Source of the DNA: Victivallales bacterium | GTDB taxonomy: Bacteria > Verrucomicrobiota > Lentisphaeria > Victivallales > UBA1829 | Assembly (NCBI GenBank): GCA_016285335.1 | Contig: JAEEQO010000110.1 | Coordinates: 1-9,567 of the forward strand | DNA: 9,567 nt | Reading direction: 5' to 3' | Shown: in pieces, positions 8,676-9,567 of the stretch | Numbering within the stretch: position 1 is the first letter of the stretch | How the letters are laid out: every line of letters starts with the position of its first letter | Made by a program: the position numbers and the translations under genes | The notes under the pieces: generated by a model | The model's input: the letters and a program-made list of their open reading frames with translations, nothing else | Databases searched by the model: none | What the model was told of the DNA's origin: nothing

Positions 8676-8722
8676 GTGCCGTCGCGTAGCGCGGCACTAA
8701 TTCAGTGGAGGACTTGTCCTCC
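8676..8722. repeat. Compact inverted-repeat element in the convergent gap; possible bidirectional terminator or REP-like repeat
   Basis: Three inverted repeats sit side by side. GTGCCG/CGGCAC (8676-8681/8692-8697) extends inward with CGC/GCG around a GTA loop and one bulged T. CACT/AGTG (8694... through 8707) overlaps both neighbours. GGAGGAC-TT-GTCCTCC (8707-8722) is a perfect 7-bp palindromic stem. The last arm abuts the stop codon of the leftward methyltransferase gene (8723-8725). Neither strand has a T tract directly after a stem; reading leftward, a pyrimidine-rich run (TTTCTCCCCTTTTT) comes about a dozen bases later. The rest of the gap (8599-8675) shows nothing recognisable. Confidence 0.6.
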
Positions 8723-9487
8723 TCAGAACATGCGGCGGACGTATTCGAAGAGGATGACGGTGGCGGCCTGCGCCACGTTCAGGGATTCGGCGTCGCCGGG
8801 CATCGGGATGTTCAGCCCGCGCGAATTTTCGAGCTCCGCCACGCCGGTCGCCTCGCAGCCGAGGATGATCGCGCTGCGGTCGAAGAGGTCGGGCTCCAGA
8901 AACACGTTGCCGCCGCTCGCCGGGAGGGTGCGGTAACAGGTCTTCACGCCGAGTTTCCGAAGGTCCGCGGCGAGCTCGGTCAGGTCGCCGCCGTAGCGGA
9001 TTTTGAGCGAGAACTGTGCCCCGGACGCCGAACGGACCACCTTGTCCGAAAACGGGTCTGCGGTGCCGCGCGTGAGCCAGACTTCGTGCAGGCCGACGGC
9101 GCGTGCCGTGCGGAGGATGGTGCCGAAATTGCCGGGATCGCCCACGCGGTCGAGCACGAGCGCGAACGGATCGGCCATGGGCGCGTCCATGGGGACGGGC
9201 GCGGGGCGGCGCGACAGCACGAGGATGCCCTGCGAATGCACAGTGGGCGCGATGCGGTCGAACTCCGATTGCGGGAGCACGACGGGTTCGACCGGGGAGG
9301 GAAACGGCAGGGACGTGTCTTCGCGGAGGATGACGAGTTCGACGAGGTCCGGCGCGAGCGTGACGACTTCACGCGAGGCGCGGAGGCCGTCGCAGAAACA
9401 GTATTCGGAATCGCGGCGGCCGTGCCGTGTCCGGAGAGCCCGGAGCAGCGACTCGGTGCGTCTGGTCAGACCGCCGGATTCGGACAT
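8723..9487 (-). CDS. SpoU/TrmH-family RNA 2'-O-methyltransferase
   Basis: A SAM-dependent SPOUT-class enzyme that methylates ribose 2'-OH in rRNA or tRNA; 254 residues, normal for the TrmH/RlmB/TsnR-like group. The N-terminal ~95 residues match the L30e-like substrate-binding domain in layout (SLLRALRTRHGRRDSEYCFCDG). The knotted catalytic domain shows motif 1 at 112-130 (DRVGDPGNFGTILRTARA, N120 and R126), motif 2 LGCEATGV at 209-216 (E212, G215) and motif 3 with IPMPGDAESLNVAQAA from I227 (S235, N237), which form the SAM-binding trefoil knot. Target nucleotide cannot be told from sequence. The ATG at 9487 has only a G-rich stretch (9498-9494) as ribosome binding site and lies 15 bases after the stop of the upstream gene, so it is probably co-transcribed with it. 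It converges on the heparinase-like gene. Confidence 0.92.
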   Translation of the reverse strand: MSESGGLTRRTESLLRALRTRHGRRDSEYCFCDGLRASREVVTLAPDLVELVILREDTSLPFPSPVEPVVLPQSEFDRIAPTVHSQGILVLSRRPAPVPMDAPMADPFALVLDRVGDPGNFGTILRTARAVGLHEVWLTRGTADPFSDKVVRSASGAQFSLKIRYGGDLTELAADLRKLGVKTCYRTLPASGGNVFLEPDLFDRSAIILGCEATGVAELENSRGLNIPMPGDAESLNVAQAATVILFEYVRRMF

Positions 9488-9502
9488 CCGAAGCCCCCGA
9501 AA

Positions 9503-9567
9503 TCAGGCGGCGGGCTTTTCGGCCGGAGCGTCGGCGGGCTTTTCCGCGGGTTTTGCCTCTGCGGGCT
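9503..9567 (-). CDS. C-terminal tail of an unidentified protein (5' part outside window)
   Basis: Reading leftward from the window edge, one frame gives 20 codons ending in TGA at 9505-9503: PAEAKPAEKPADAPAEKPAA. The Pro/Ala/Glu/Lys repeat (PAEKPA twice) is a disordered tail of the kind often seen on ribosomal proteins and other nucleic-acid-binding proteins in GC-rich bacteria, but the protein cannot be named. Support for its being coding comes from the regular repeat, the frame's clean ending and the 15-base spacing to the methyltransferase start. The other two frames give arginine-rich strings without such order. Confidence 0.65.
   Translation of the reverse strand, partial: PAEAKPAEKPADAPAEKPAA

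Noticed and set aside
5923..8697. A 924-codon leftward open frame opposite the heparinase-like gene.
   Set aside because: Same GC-driven antisense effect; low-order composition, no recognisable motif, no ribosome binding site of note.

Overview
The window is GC-rich and densely coded. It holds a divergent gene pair in its left half, a compact rightward gene run, and a convergent leftward cluster at the right edge. The gene content (an RpoD-family sigma factor with a very long Lys/Ala/Pro basic extension, Mfd, a YmdB-like macrodomain protein, a large secreted heparinase II/III-like protein, a SpoU-type RNA methyltransferase) suggests a chromosomal segment of a carbohydrate-degrading bacterium. 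A PVC-group lineage such as Lentisphaerota or a relative is my best guess, from the sigma factor region 2.3/2.4 wording and the polysaccharide-lyase-like gene. This is inference only; no rRNA or other decisive marker is present.

Left part (1-1771, leftward): a primary-type sigma-70 factor whose 3' end (region 4) lies outside the window. Its first ~320 residues are low-complexity basic sequence containing five near-identical 42-bp tandem repeats (1094-1303). An acidic linker and then regions 1.2, 2 and 3 follow. The 178-bp AT-richer gap to the next gene carries two good promoter matches on opposite strands whose -10 boxes overlap, so the sigma gene and mfd appear to be fired divergently from one short DNA segment.

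Middle (1950-8598, rightward): mfd (transcription-repair coupling factor), then a macrodomain protein 38 bp later with a strong ribosome binding site, then a signal-peptide-bearing heparinase II/III-like protein that starts inside the macrodomain stop codon (ATGA overlap). The spacing argues for one transcript, although the functions (DNA repair, ADP-ribose hydrolysis, extracellular polysaccharide cleavage) are not obviously linked.

Right part (8599-9567): a 124-bp convergent intergenic gap ends in a compact run of inverted repeats (8676-8722) that touches the stop codon of a leftward SpoU/TrmH-family RNA methyltransferase. Fifteen bases upstream of that gene is the last 20 codons of another leftward gene with a Pro/Ala/Glu/Lys tail. 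I see no mobile element, CRISPR array, tRNA or rRNA. No clearly new system is present. The most unusual items are the repeat-bearing basic extension of the sigma factor, the shared divergent promoter, the odd mfd-macrodomain-lyase gene run and the intergenic inverted-repeat element.
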